From assembly GCA_038093975.1 (NCBI GenBank), contig JBBPTG010000007.1:1-64000 (forward strand): 64,000 bases of DNA, given 5' to 3'. Below the pieces are notes generated by a model. That model worked only from the letters and a program-made list of their open reading frames with translations, did not search any database and had not been told where the DNA came from. A program made the position numbers and the translations under genes. Shown piece by piece: positions 1 through 11,691 of this stretch; position 1 is the first letter of the stretch, and every line of letters begins with the position of its first letter. Source of the stretch: Chalciporus piperatus. Its lineage: Eukaryota; Basidiomycota; Agaricomycetes; Boletales; Boletaceae.

Positions 1-1881
1 CCACCTAAAAGCGACCGTACTAGTCGCAGAGAACGTCCACAACGTGATCGCAAGATCCCGCTTCGACCTGGAAATGTCTATGGCGAACGCGAACATCCCA
101 CTAAAACCGTAAAGGAAGTGGAACGCCTCTCACGCTGGAAGGAACTCACTGGAGAATCTTCCTCCAAAGTACCAAATATTCCCGGTGGTTTACCATCAAC
201 TCCTGAGCCACCCGCTCCTGAAACAGCATCAGCTGAGGACTCAGAGACGGAGATTGAACGACTAACCCGGGAAGGGGGAGTAGACTTGGCACGTTATTTA
301 TGTGCTAAAGCTATCAATGATACAGAGGAAAAACCCAATCACCGCGAATGGTCTTTCAGAGACATTCAGCGATTACCATCCGACGAACAGAAGCTTTGGC
401 GTGAGGCATGCATGAAAGAATTGCAAATGCTCAAGGAACGCAAAGTGTATGAAGTAGTCGACAGACCTAAAAATCGGAAAGTCATTAAAAACCGATGGGT
501 CTTTGACGTCAAAACCGACGGTCGTAAACGCGCCAGATTGGTTGCGAAGGGATTTTCCCAGATCGAAGGAATTGATTACGATGAGATCTTCTCTCCAGTT
601 GTCCGATTTGAGACAGTGCGAATGATGCTTGCACTCGCCGCTCTAGAAGATTGGCACATCACTGGACTAGATGTGCGTTCCGCATATCTATATGGTCCCC
701 TGGAAGAAGAAATCTATATGGAATTTCCAGAAGGTTTTGCCACACCTGAGTTAGCCGGCAAAGTTCTCAAACTTCGACGCGCACTATACGGCCTTAAACA
801 AGCTGGTATTACATGGTGGCGCGAATTAAAGAAGTCTATGGAGGAACTAGGCTTTAAAAAGATTTACTCAGACGCAGGCATTTATGTCTACACACGCGGC
901 AAAGTCTATGTCGTTGTTTACGTGGATGACGCCTTCTTTTGCGGTCCCAACAAGCTTGAGATTGATCAACTCAAAGCAAAGTTTATGAAACGATGGGAAT
1001 GCCGCGATCTCGGTGAGACAAATGAATTTCTCCGCATGAGAATTCGTAGAGACCGATCCAAACGCTTGATCTTTGTTGATAAATGCGATTACCTTGATAA
1101 GGTGGTTGAACGTTGCGGTATGCAAGATGCAAAACCAGCACGCACCCCTTTGCCTCAGGGATATTATCCGATCAAAAACACACAAGATGTTGACCCTGTG
1201 TTACGGACGCGTTTCCAAGTGGTCATCGGATCCCTACTCTACATCATGCTCGGCACACGCCCGGACATAGCCTACGCAGTTACTCAACTTGCGAGACAAT
1301 CGGCAAATCCGACTCAAGAGCATCTTGATAAAGCACTCTATATCGTGAAGTACCTAAAGGGAACACGGGACTATGCTCTCGTATACGATGGAAAGAGTGG
1401 TTCTGGTTTAATCGGACTCTCTGACTCTGATCTCGGAGCCGATCCAGAACGTTCACGCTCGCAGACAGGATATTTCCTGAAACTCGCGAATGCAGCTTTC
1501 ATGTGGAATTCGCATCTCCAAAAGAATACAGCGAACAGCACCACTGAAGCTGAGTACATTGCTTTGTCTAATTGCTGCAACCAAATCATTGGTGTAAAGC
1601 AAATGCTGAGTGAATTGGGATATAATCTCAAACCCGTTCCTCTCTGTGGCGACAATCAAGGATCGATATTTTTATCACAAAATCCTGTCAATCAGAAAAA
1701 GCATAGACATATACGTATTGCTTATCACACTATTCGTGATGCAATCGAGGAAAAGCACGTTGAACTTTTCTACATCGAAGGAAATGAAAACCCTGCAGAT
1801 ATCTTTACAAAGAATCTGGGTTATATCAAATTCGAGAAGTTCCGTTCACTCCTTGGTCTAGTGATACATCGCGCCGATTAG
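1..1881 (+). CDS. Ty1/copia polyprotein, 3' part (reverse transcriptase and RNase H), 5' end outside window
   Basis: The reading frame is open from base 1 to the stop at 1881, so this is the C-terminal part of a Gag-Pol polyprotein. It carries the copia RT order: a WVFDVKTDGRKRARLVAKGF segment, GIDYDEIFSPVVRFETVR, LDVRSAYLYGPLEEEIYMEFPEGF-type text (finger and palm), LYGLKQAG, and the catalytic YVDD box near base 920. RNase H follows with SDSDLGADPERSRSQTGYF, STTEAEYIA and HIRIAYHTIRDAIEEKHVEL, ending in the usual copia tail NPADIFTKNL. No internal stop or frameshift is present, so the copy looks young. The protein would make cDNA in cytoplasmic particles. A purine run and an LTR follow directly, and the element interrupts a gypsy gene. 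Confidence 0.95.
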   Translation, partial: PPKSDRTSRRERPQRDRKIPLRPGNVYGEREHPTKTVKEVERLSRWKELTGESSSKVPNIPGGLPSTPEPPAPETASAEDSETEIERLTREGGVDLARYLCAKAINDTEEKPNHREWSFRDIQRLPSDEQKLWREACMKELQMLKERKVYEVVDRPKNRKVIKNRWVFDVKTDGRKRARLVAKGFSQIEGIDYDEIFSPVVRFETVRMMLALAALEDWHITGLDVRSAYLYGPLEEEIYMEFPEGFATPELAGKVLKLRRALYGLKQAGITWWRELKKSMEELGFKKIYSDAGIYVYTRGKVYVVVYVDDAFFCGPNKLEIDQLKAKFMKRWECRDLGETNEFLRMRIRRDRSKRLIFVDKCDYLDKVVERCGMQDAKPARTPLPQGYYPIKNTQDVDPVLRTRFQVVIGSLLYIMLGTRPDIAYAVTQLARQSANPTQEHLDKALYIVKYLKGTRDYALVYDGKSGSGLIGLSDSDLGADPERSRSQTGYFLKLANAAFMWNSHLQKNTANSTTEAEYIALSNCCNQIIGVKQMLSELGYNLKPVPLCGDNQGSIFLSQNPVNQKKHRHIRIAYHTIRDAIEEKHVELFYIEGNENPADIFTKNLGYIKFEKFRSLLGLVIHRAD

Positions 1882-1937
1882 TTTGTGCGCATGAATATAC
1901 ATTCTTACTATGCTCGCATATACTAGCGTACACTAAG

Positions 1938-1947
1938 CATGGGGGAG
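1938..1947 (+). other. copia polypurine tract
   Basis: The purine-rich run CATGGGGGAG directly abuts the first TG of the LTR at 1948. This is where plus-strand priming is expected in LTR retrotransposons. Confidence 0.7.
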
Positions 1948-2183
1948 TGTTGAACGTATTACGCTCATAGTGTATAGTTCACTACGTTTCCATAAACGAT
2001 AGTTGATTAGGTAATCACCACTGTACACTATATTCAAACTCAGTCGATCTGAGTTAATACAACTCTTTAACCACAACCACAACGTTGCAATCAGGTGAGC
2101 GAGCACAAACTCCCTTTGTGTCTACGCAGTATGCTGCTCTGGTAGTCCATAGCCTTATGGCTTAGGATGACACCAGTTCAACA
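1948..2183 (+). repeat. 3' LTR of the copia element
   Basis: A 236-bp LTR bounded by perfect 8-bp inverted termini, TGTTGAAC at 1948 and GTTCAACA ending at 2183. It starts immediately after the polypurine tract. The base after the LTR resumes gypsy RNase H coding sequence, so GGATG (2184-2188) should be the 3' copy of the target-site duplication; the 5' copy lies outside the window. Confidence 0.85.
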
Positions 2184-5095
2184 GGATGCGCCTCCCATTT
2201 GGCTGATGACCGACGCCTGCTTCAATGGGATTGCTGCTGTAGTGGCTCAAGGAGCAGACTGGAAAACCGCCAAGATCGCGGCGTTCTTCAGCGCGAAATT
2301 GAATACCACTCAGCAGAACTACCCCGTGCATGAGCAGGAAATGCTAGCAGGGGTAGAGGGGATGCTCCGGCATCGGGACATCCTCCAGGGAGCGCACTTT
2401 ACTTGGCTGACAGACCACAAGGGACTCATACACCTGTACAACCAAAAGAACTTGTCAGGCCGTCAGGCCCGGTGGATTGAGAAGATCGGGGAATTCGACT
2501 TCGAAATTCGCTACTTACCAGGGGTAGAGAACATCCTGCCGGATGGATTATCGCGGCTGTATTCTAATGACGCCAAGGGAACCGTTCGGTCACCCACTGA
2601 GTACGTCCAGCTGGCGGAGGAAGGCGTTAGCCCGCTCCTGGGGAGCTTGATGACCATGCCGGTGTTGGTCGGCGAAGAGGGCAAAGCCTTCGGGTTACGA
2701 CGAAGTACGCGTGTAGCGGCAAAAGTGGTGGCAAAGCCCATTGACGCCGCAACAGCGCCAATGCCAAAGCGAACCACGAAACTGTCTGTGCGGGAGCCCA
2801 CAGCTGTGGACCCACCTACGAGGGCGGCGCCGGTAATTAAACGGGCGAAGAGGGGCCCGGTGCCCCCCGCTGAGACGGGGAGAGCGGAGACCAGCGCCGA
2901 GTTCGCCAGGAGAATGCGTAATCAGTTCGTTCTGCGCGGCCCACGCGAACGAACGGAGGGGGGAGTAGTGGACAAAACACCTGCTCTTACCCAGAATGTT
3001 CCATCAGAAGGAGTGGACGAGGCCGTTGACATACCGCTTAAGTTTCTTGACCAGGACAACGTCCTAGGGAAGGTGAAGGGACGCTACAGCGAGGACGGTT
3101 TCTTCCGTGTCATCATTGAGGATCCTATTCAGTACCGAAACTTCGATTATCGAGACGGATACGTTAGCCTTCGGACAGGAGGACGAACCGTGGTGTGCGT
3201 ACCTGACGTCACCATTGATGGACGAAAGGCCCGGGAGCTCTTAATCTCCCAGGCACATTCTGTCTTGGCCCATCTAGGCACCGCTCGAACGCTCGCTTAC
3301 CTTCGAGACTCTGTCTGGTGGAAAGATATGGTCAGGGATGTGCAACGATACTGTGAAACATGTCAGACATGTAAGCGAAGTAAACCATCGAACCAGAAGC
3401 CTTATGGACTGCTGAACCCGCTCGCGGTTCCAACGCGACCTTGGGAATCGATTGGTATCGATTTCGTTGGACCGCTTCCATTATCGAAAAATAGAGATGG
3501 CGAGTTTGACTCCATCACTGTGGTAATCGATCTCTTGACAGGCATGGTTCATATTGTGCCTAGCCGAATCAACTACTCGGCCCGGGAAGTCGCTGAGCTT
3601 GTGTTTGCCGAAATCTACAAGCATCATGGCCTGCCAACCAATATTGTCAGCGATCGGGATGTTCTGTTCACCAGCACTTTCTGGACTCACTTGAGTAAGC
3701 TAGTTGGGACGACGGCCCGGATGTCGAGCGCGTACCACCCACAGTCAGACGGATCGACAGAGAGAGCCAACCGTACAGTTGGTCAGATGCTCCGCGCCTG
3801 TATCGGACCCACACAGCGAGATTGGGTAAGCCGTCTGCCCGCTATTGAGTTCGCGATTAACATCGCACGATCCGAATCGACTGGGTACTCACCCTTCTTC
3901 CTGAACACGGGGCGTCAACCAAGGACGTTCGTATGGAACGACGCCGTGGCCACCGAATACCCGAGTGTGCGCGCGTTTGCTCAACGCATGAAACAGGCTG
4001 TAATGTCAGCACATGACGCTATACTCGAGGCTCGGGTGAAACAAACCCGAAACGCTAATAAGAAGCGACAAGCGAGCCCTTTTCGATCGGGAGATCTCGC
4101 ATATGTCTCGACAAAGAACCTGTCACTGCCTAAGGGACTAGCCCGCAAACTAATCCCGAAGTATATTGGTCCCTATAAAATTATTGAGGACTTCAAGAAC
4201 AACTCGTTTAGGTTAGACTTACCTGCGAGGATGAAACAGCGAGGAATTCATCCCGTGTTTCACTCCTCTTTGTTGAGAATTCACGATCCAAGTGATGATC
4301 GACTATTCCCAGGGAGACTCGAGGATCAGGTCGCCGACTTTGGTGAAATGGGACCAGAATGGGCGATCGAGCGCATAGTGACGCACGAAGGAACGGGCGT
4401 TGACGCCTTGTTCCAGGTAAAATGGACCTCAGGGGACGAAACCTGGCTGCCTCTATATCAAATTGAGACATTAGACTGTTTAGCCACATATTTGGAACTC
4501 CTCGAGGTGAAACAGATCGAGGACTTACCACGGGGCTCAGGCCGCCCGCCGACGGACGATCCGCAGGTATATAATGGGGCATGTCGATTCCACTCCAACC
4601 CCCATCGTGCCACCCTGTGCGACTCGAAACCTACTACCGTTCCAATGGCTCGCCCTACTAATCCTCGTCTGCGTGGACATACGTATCCCGCTCAGACCGC
4701 TCCTCGACACCGCTTGAGGCACTTTACCCGAGTGGGAGAGGACTTCGTCGTCTATGACGATGCCTTCACCAGCTCGAAGGTATATGTCACTAAAGATCAG
4801 CTGATAAAATGCTTGGAACATAGCGCTGCGATCCGAAACCGTGCGCGCTCCCAACCCCTTCCCGTCGAACCTCTGGGCTACCTTACCATCGCCCTAGCGT
4901 TCAATGACGAGGACCACCCCATCTATCGTTTCTCCACAACCGATCATAGTGGGCGTAGCCTGTTCAGCGAGGACTACGGAGAGCCGACGCCGTCCGTATT
5001 CTGGGATCGGATCCCCGACGCATCGTCGACGACTCGCGAACAACGCATGGTGAACGACCTTGGTAACCACTTCGCTATGCAACAGATCCGCTGGG
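2184..5095 (+). CDS. gypsy Pol fragment: RNase H, integrase, chromodomain
   Basis: RNase H starts at WLMTDACFNGIAAVVAQG and ends near LPGVENILPDGLSRL. A basic, low-complexity linker follows. The integrase has an HHCC zinc-binding module (His residues in SQAHSVLAHLG, then CETCQTC). Its D-D-E core is D in GIDFVGPLP, D in NIVSDRDVLF and E in DGSTERANRT. A chromodomain (about bases 4350-4470, EWAIERIVTHEGTG to DETWLPLYQIE) would target integration to marked chromatin. The apparent start codon at 2167 lies inside the copia LTR, so it is not a native start. Translation past 5096 runs into the solo LTR and stops at 5145. Confidence 0.9.
5091..5095 (+). repeat. target-site duplication CTGGG, left copy
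   Basis: CTGGG at 5091-5095 matches CTGGG at 5564-5568, directly flanking the solo LTR. This is the 5-bp duplication made by a gypsy- or copia-type integrase. Confidence 0.9.
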
Positions 5096-5563
5096 TGTTA
5101 CGATCGCCCTATTCTTTCCTCTTCTTTCCTTGTACTAAGTCCTAGTCGCTGGTTCGAGTCCTGCCTAGGCCTCTTATTTCTTGCTTACTTTAGTCAGCGG
5201 ATGTTCTTCGATGTTCTTTCACATTCCATGCTTCGTCATCGCTGACTTGTACACTTACCAAGCATGACTCATTCCTATTCGTCATAGCTTGTTCTTACAC
5301 ATTCCGACCAGTTCCATGCCTGCCCTTAACTCGTTCCTCTACTTATATAAACCCTCGAGTTTCCTCCTGTAACTTTAACTTAGACCTACGCAATCTAGCT
5401 TGGTCATTCCTTGCTTCCTGTGAACCCTCTGAGAGTCACCGTCCCACTCTTGAACGGACGCTAGGCCTTAACGTGGACATCCCATCGTTAGGCTACCTTT
5501 GAAACCCTTGTTTTGACTAGGCTTTTGTGTCTACGCTTTGACCTACCCGGCACAAGCGTAACA
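5096..5563 (+). mobile_element. solo LTR inserted in the gypsy pol gene
   Basis: A 468-bp unit with 7-bp inverted termini TGTTACG...CGTAACA and a perfect 5-bp flanking duplication (CTGGG). It has no coding sequence and contains a TATA-like box TATATAA at 5344-5350, so it is an LTR oriented with the + strand. Removing the LTR and one CTGGG copy restores the host frame exactly, which proves insertion. It is a different family from the copia LTR (1948-2183) and the gypsy LTR (6351-6554). Solo LTRs arise by recombination between the two LTRs of a full element. Confidence 0.92.
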
Positions 5564-6320
5564 CTGGGACCGACAGAGGCTCCAGCGAGAAGAAGCGAAG
5601 GCGGAACAAAGGGCGATGAAAGCGAGAGGATGGGAGTTGGGTAATGAGAGGGGAGAAAGGAAACCTGGAGGCGGTCAGAGACGACGAGGTCGTGGTGGAC
5701 GAAACCACAGGAGAGAGGCCGAAGAAGACCCACCGCGGCTCGCTCACCACGACGAGAGGCGAATGGGAGAGGCTACCGAGTACGACGGTGGAGACTGGGA
5801 CATGGCGATTGATGAGTACGAGGGCGAAGACGACTCGGCGAGGACCGTTAGCCCTGGCCGTGCGAGCACCTCGCACCAGCCATTCGCTTCGAGGACCAAT
5901 AATTCCATTAGTAAAGGCAGCCGGCCGGCTACTTCGACTCAGTCGGCGAACAACCTCACCTCGGCAATTACCGCCGGCTCTACCCAAACCTTCGACATTG
6001 CTCCTCATACTCCATCTATCCACTCCTCAATGTCGCATGACACTCTGTCCGAGTTCGGCGACTTAGCCCAGTTCCTCAGTGGAGCTCCTGAGCCCACTAT
6101 CCTACCTCCACCTGTACCTGGTGATTCCTTCATCAAAGAGGCGCCGCTGGTCACAGCCGAAGATCTCGGATTAGACACGACCGAGAGTACTGTTGGCCAC
6201 GACGCCCCAGCTACCGGCACAGATGACGCCGTTGATGTCGGATCGTTCGAGCTCGTCGACTTCGGCACGGGACTGGCCCAAAATGGAGGAACAGGAGACA
6301 TCGATATCGCTATCAACTGA
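5564..6320 (+). CDS. gypsy Pol C-terminal extension, continuation after the solo LTR
   Basis: The frame entering the solo LTR resumes at 5568 as DRQRLQREEAKAEQRAMK and runs open to the stop at 6320. The first part is a charged helical segment. The rest is a Ser/Thr/Pro/Glu-rich tail of about 200 residues with no known domain. It looks like a separate ORF starting at 5616 but belongs to the interrupted polyprotein. Confidence 0.8.
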
Positions 6321-6350
6321 GCGAGCTAGGGAGCTCGCTGGAGGGGGGGA

Positions 6351-6554
6351 TGTAACGGTTGGGAGTCACGCGGCCGCCCGAGTCTTAGCTGTCAGCTTAC
6401 GAGGTCTTATCTTACTCATCACGTCTACTCGTCGTATATAAGGACCCGCCTGTAACTTCTTCTCCTCAGTCAATCCAGTAGGACTTACACCCGTCTGTTC
6501 TCTTGTTTGATTCTTCGTGGGACTTCATTACTGCTTCGGTAGTCTGAGGTTACA
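6351..6554 (+). repeat. 3' LTR of the gypsy element
   Basis: It begins TGTAAC right after the purine run GAGGGGGGGA (6341-6350) and ends GTTACA at 6554, giving 6-bp inverted termini over 204 bp. A TATATAAGG box lies near 6434. GCCAC (6555-6559) should be the right target-site copy. The 5' LTR is outside the window. Confidence 0.75.
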
Positions 6555-6636
6555 GCCACACTGTCTCGCGTGTGATCGACCGTTGGTCTTCGTCATTTTC
6601 AGGTTCAAGTCGAGTCTAGTCAACGACCTCAAGCGG

Positions 6637-9600
6637 ATGGACCAAGACCACCCCGTGGACAACAGTGGACCTGCAGATTTGCAGGACGTCGCGATGGACG
6701 TCGAGCAAGACGTACAGGAACGTCCTACCGTAGGGACTGCTGCAGAACAACAAACCCAGGAGGTCAACAGCCCGAGCATGGACGCTCAGGTAAAAGCATC
6801 TCTTTCTCCGTCCAACCCCGAACCCACGACGAACGCTATTCTATCTGGGGGTGATAATCCAATGCCCGAGACCAATGCGTCCGATCAGCCACTGGGCACA
6901 GCCGAGGAGGACGTGGCGATGGACGTAACCGAAGCGGAAAAGGTCGAAAAGGTCGAGGAACAGCCCTCTCAAGCCGATAATACACAAACTACAGCACCAG
7001 AGCCTGCAGTCACAGCCGAGGTTGACACTGCTGAGGCGACGGTGCCAAGCGAGGAACCTGTCCATCAACCTTCACCCGGGGAGAAGCGAGACATCAGCAT
7101 GGTCCCCGCTCAACCAAACACAGATCTTGCACTCACTCAACCACGCTCACCTGCACCCATGGTGGCAGAGCCCTCTACACAACCATCCAACCCATCCTCG
7201 TCAAATTTACGACTTCCGCCACTTGCTTACGTCGAGCAGGAACGTCCTCTCAACGTGACCGATGCGTTGAGCTACCTTGACGCTGTTAAAATCCAGTTCC
7301 AGGACCAGCCAGAGGTCTACAACCACTTCTTGGATATCATGAAAGACTTCAAGGGTCAACTGTGAGTCATTGATGGCTTTGCTCCTCAAATGACTAGACT
7401 CAGCTCTCGCTCAGAATCGATACTCCCGGTGTCATCAGGCGTGTCTCTCACCTCTTCAACGGCCACCCATCACTTATCCAGGGATTTAATACCTTCCTTC
7501 CTGTCGGCTATCGAATAGAATGCTCTACGGATGCACACCAAGCCACGACCATCACCGTTACCACACCTTCTGGAACTATGCTCCAGTCATCACGCGACGA
7601 GCCGGCTGTCCCAAGCGGGTCGCATGGGCTTCCTCGACTTGAAGGTCCGGGAAGCAGCGGCCTAGCCGCAGGTCCATCAACCTCTGTCTCGCCCGATCCG
7701 AGTATGTATGGCGTGGGGATGGACAACGTATCCATCGAACCCGCTGTGCAGTATGTGCAGAAAATTAAACAGCGATGCGACGAAGCGACATACCGTCGGT
7801 TCCTGGAAATCCTAGGAAGATATCATAACATGGCAGACGCTGTCGACGAGGTACGCTGATTATACGCGCATATATACTGCTCCCCGCTCACTGAGAGGTT
7901 TTGTTTCTCTCTCCATAGAGAGAAGTATCTGCTGAGATTGCTAGACTATTCAAAGACGACCCCGATTTACGCTCGGACTTCCGAATATTCATGCCAGAGA
8001 AGAGCCAGGCACTTTTCGACGACGTTGAAGACGGTCTTCTCGCTGCTCCTATTGAGCCTAGGCGCACGAGATCTAATACTCCTCTCGAGAGATCGACAAG
8101 ACGGAAAACCGAGGTCTCCCTTTCAGCAGCCGCAGAAGCAGCCACCGTTCCGCAGAAGCGCAAGCGCAAAGCTAATGACCGCGAACGCGAACGGGAGAGG
8201 GAAATAGCACCCAAGGGAGGTTCTGCTCAGCGTGTACGTCTCTGTGAAGCCACATCGTCCCAGCGCTGACACTAAACGAAGCCCAAACAGTCCAATTTGG
8301 CCGTCAACGGCTCCGGTAGTGTCGTCGAACGCGTTTCATCTCCAGGGTTTTCGGCGCTACGTCAGGTGCAGCTGCAGCAAGTCCAACAGCAACAATATGC
8401 TGCTCCATCTATCCCCGTCCCGACTCTTGACGAAACACATTTCTTCGATCGGGTAAAACGAGCGATCAATAATCGCGAGGCCTTCAACGAATTCCTGCGT
8501 CTCGTCAATCTGTTCACTCAGGAGCTCATCGATACGGCACGCCTTGTCCGCGAGGCAAGGAATTTCCTCGGAGACGGCGAGCTCATGCGCCAATTCAGAG
8601 AGATCCTTGGTTGGGACGACAAAAGGGAGAGGGAGCGATGGTTATTGGAAGAGCAACAACAGCAACAGTCGTGGGCCCGAGCACAGGGTCAGAGCGCTCC
8701 TAACATGCCTCTCAGACCGGGTCGTATCAACACAGGACTCCAGCTTGGAAGTTACAGGCGTATGCCATCTTCCGTATGTATCCTTTCTCGTATCCAGTGT
8801 GTGAGGAGTGCTGATCCTCGTCGTTGATCTACTTAGGAAGCTCAAGTGACGTGTTCGGGACGTGACGAAATGTGTAAATCGGTCCTGAACGACGAGTGGG
8901 TTTCCCATCCCACGTGGTCCAGCGAAGATTCCGGTTTCGTAGCCCACAAGAAGAACGTCTATGAAGAGGCGCTTCATCGCTCGGAAGAAGAGCGGCACGA
9001 ATACGATTTTCACATCGAAGCTATCGTACGGACGATCGGGATGCTCGAGCCCATCAATAACAAGATCGCCCAACTCTCCCCTGAAGAACGCGCTGTGTTC
9101 AAGCTGAAGCCAAACCTAGGTGGATCGGGGAAGAGTATACACCAGCGTATCATCAAGAAGATCTACGGTCGAGAAGCTGGCTTGGACGTGCTCCAGGCTA
9201 TGCAGGATACCCCCTCTGTCGCTATTCCTGTCGTGTTGATGCGGTTGAAGGAGAAAGAGGAGGAGTGGAAACGCGCGCAGAGAGAATGGAATAAGATCTG
9301 GCGTGAAGTCGACGCTCGGAACTACCACAAGTCCCTCGACCACCAAGCGATCAACTTCAAGACTACGGATAAGAAAGCTCTTTCCGCCCGAGCGTTCGTC
9401 TCTCAGATCGAGGCGGCGCGGGACGAACAGATGGATAAACGGGCTTCGTACATCGACCCTCTCTTTACCCGCACGCGGCCGCGACATCAGCTGGCTTACG
9501 AGATCGAGGACGTGGGGGTGCTGCAGGACGTGATCAAGATGACGCTTTCGTTGTTGGATCGAACTCAAGGTCAGATCAACGGCACGGATCGCAAGAGAAT

Positions 9601-11479
9601 CGAGGCTTTCCTACGGAGCTTCGTACCCCTCTTTTTTGTCCTCGACCATGAAGCCTTCAACCGCTCTTTCATCGTCACGCAAGATATTGGTGACGGAGAG
9701 GCCGGCGATGACGCAAGTAGCGTGACCGATGACATGGAGACTGCGAGCGCGGCAAGCGGGAGTTCTTCGCGATCAGGAGGAAACCGTGGTCCAAGGAGGG
9801 GCGGCGGTGTCTCGTCGGGAGGCGATCTGAGGAAGAAGTTGTTGAAGAGCGAGCAAGCCAAGTCGACTAGCCGAAAGACGCGTGCGCAAGATGGGACGTC
9901 GCCTGCTCCCTCGAGACCTGTATCGCCGACCCCTCCTGATGCCATGCAAGTCGACGGTGCGGAGGAAGGGAAAGCAGAGGGAGAAGGCGTCCCTCAGTCG
10001 AGACCGGCATCGAGGAAGCATGTCTTTTTCTGTAACAATATATATTATGTGTTATTGCGATTAATCGAGGTAAGTCGGCTGCTTTGTTACGATCCGTCGC
10101 TGGAACTGATGGAACGCATTCTTCTAGGTGTTGTATTCTCGTTTCTTGTTCTTTAAGAACCTTTGTGCTACGTTGGCTAGCCAAGGTCCCCAGGGTGGTG
10201 GTGCAGCGAGCACGGCACCCAAGGACTTCAAAATGTCTACACTCGCTCAGCTCGCTCAATTGGACGACCGAGCGGCGCATGCGGAACACTTTTACGACAT
10301 GATGCTCGAGTCTTGCGAGCGATTGTTTGACAACGAGATCGAACAGCACGTTTTCGAAGAGCAGATGCGCTACATGTTTGGTTTCAAGGTATGTTTGGAA
10401 ATCATTCGCGCCATTCTATTCAGCTGTCTCAATTGTCGACTATTTCATCATCCAGGACGCATATCGTATATTTACGATCGACAAGGTGCTCGGGGCGTTC
10501 ATCAAACAGGTACAACTTGTGCTAGCAGACCCTCGAAGTCACGACTTGCTTGAACTGCTGCGACGGGATCGAGGACTTTCCTCTCCCACTATGCAGGACC
10601 AGACGAACTGTCGTCGATCGGCGGAGAATATCATGGGCCCGGATGAAAATCTCTACCGAATGGATTGGGTGAGTGGTTTTCGTATTCACTGTTCCTTTTT
10701 GGCTCTGACGCCGAGGAAAGATGCAGAGTACGAAGACCATGACGATTCAACTGTTGGCCAAGGACGACTCGAAGGCGTATGATGCAGAAATTCTGGCCGA
10801 GCGGTGGCAATCGTACATCGACTCTTATGTTTCTGTGAGCACTGTTTTTTGCCCCCAATGTTTCATACAGCTGATAGAGTGCACTTAGGGTGATTCGTCA
10901 CAGGGCCTTCCGATATCCAGGCTCAGACAGACGTTGTTGAAGAGGTCTGTCGAATTTTTTTTTGAATCTCCCCTCGTGTTGGACATTCGGTAAACATATA
11001 TCCCCCTTTTTTGTTTTTGTTTTTCGACACACAGGAACGTCCCGCCGTCCGCGACGGACAAGACGCCCGACATCCTCGCTCGAAGTTCGCTCGAAATCCG
11101 GGTGTGCGCCCGGACGTATCGCCTCTTTTACGTTCCCCATACCGAGGACTTTTTATTGCGGATTCCATCTGAAGCTGACAAGTCAACGATGTTGGAGCGG
11201 ATGCAGAAGTTGGCGGAGAGGCAGAGTGTGTGGGTGAAGCAAGTGGAGTCGGGGGAGTGGTTGGCTGAGCAGGGGACCACCGCGGGTGGTGCCGGAGAAG
11301 GGACAGAGCCGGAGCCGGAGCCAGAGTCGATGGAAGGGCTATCAGATACGGCAGAGGAGGCAAAGACGGGTCCGAGCACGAGTGCCGATGTCGATGTTGA
11401 TGCGGGCGCGAACGTGGACTCAAACGCAAACGCGAATACGGATGCAACTGCCGCTGTTGTCCTCGGACCTGCCTCGTGA
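6637..11479 (+). CDS. SIN3: SIN3 transcriptional corepressor scaffold
   Basis: Ten exons: 6637-7361, 7415-7850, 7919-8233, 8291-8773, 8837-10069, 10128-10388, 10456-10668, 10727-10834 (or from 10721), 10889-10944 and 11035-11479. All phases match, giving about 1,424 residues. PAH1 spans the first intron ([19 protein letters not shown], then [20 protein letters not shown]). PAH2 includes [20 protein letters not shown] and PAH3 includes [20 protein letters not shown]. The HDAC-interaction domain follows ([20 protein letters not shown], then [15 protein letters not shown]), then the Sin3a C-terminal domain ([20 protein letters not shown]). Sin3 bridges DNA-bound repressors to the Rpd3 deacetylase in the nucleus. 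The acidic N-terminal 190 residues are low complexity. The intron with donor GTCTGT at 10945 has a weak donor but joins in phase. Confidence 0.93.
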
Positions 11480-11691
11480 TGAAGCTAGCTGTGGATTGTT
11501 TTATTGAATTTCTTCTGGATGTGTTTTGATTATTACCTGGGTTTGATTGACTTGGCTCCTTTGACTGAATGTACTTTGATTGAAGCTGTGCTGGCATCTG
11601 CCAGCCTGACCTTCCGAGGACTGATGTCATCATGTTCGTTGTTCTTTTGCGACGCGTCCTATCCTACACACCACACGAGGTACGTATTACA

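Larger units (their letters stand above)
2184..6350 (+). mobile_element. Ty3/gypsy chromovirus, 3' two-thirds, interrupted by two other insertions
   Basis: The element begins abruptly in RNase H because the copia insertion removed or displaced the RT part to the left of the window. It runs through integrase and chromodomain. A solo LTR (5096-5563) splits the C-terminal extension, and the frame resumes to the stop at 6320. A polypurine tract (about 6341-6350) and the 3' LTR follow. The order RNase H, integrase, chromodomain is that of chromoviruses. No stops occur other than those brought by the inserted LTR, which suggests all three insertions are recent. Confidence 0.9.

Noticed and set aside
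5130..5170. tRNA gene near the box B match
   Set aside because: No A box at the required distance and no acceptor or anticodon stems can be folded.
5517..6023. 168-codon minus-strand frame
   Set aside because: Antisense to the gypsy tail; composition explained by the plus-strand coding bias.
5616..6320. independent ORF starting with MKARGWELG
   Set aside because: It is in frame with the gypsy polyprotein once the solo LTR is removed, so it is the polyprotein tail and not a gene of its own.
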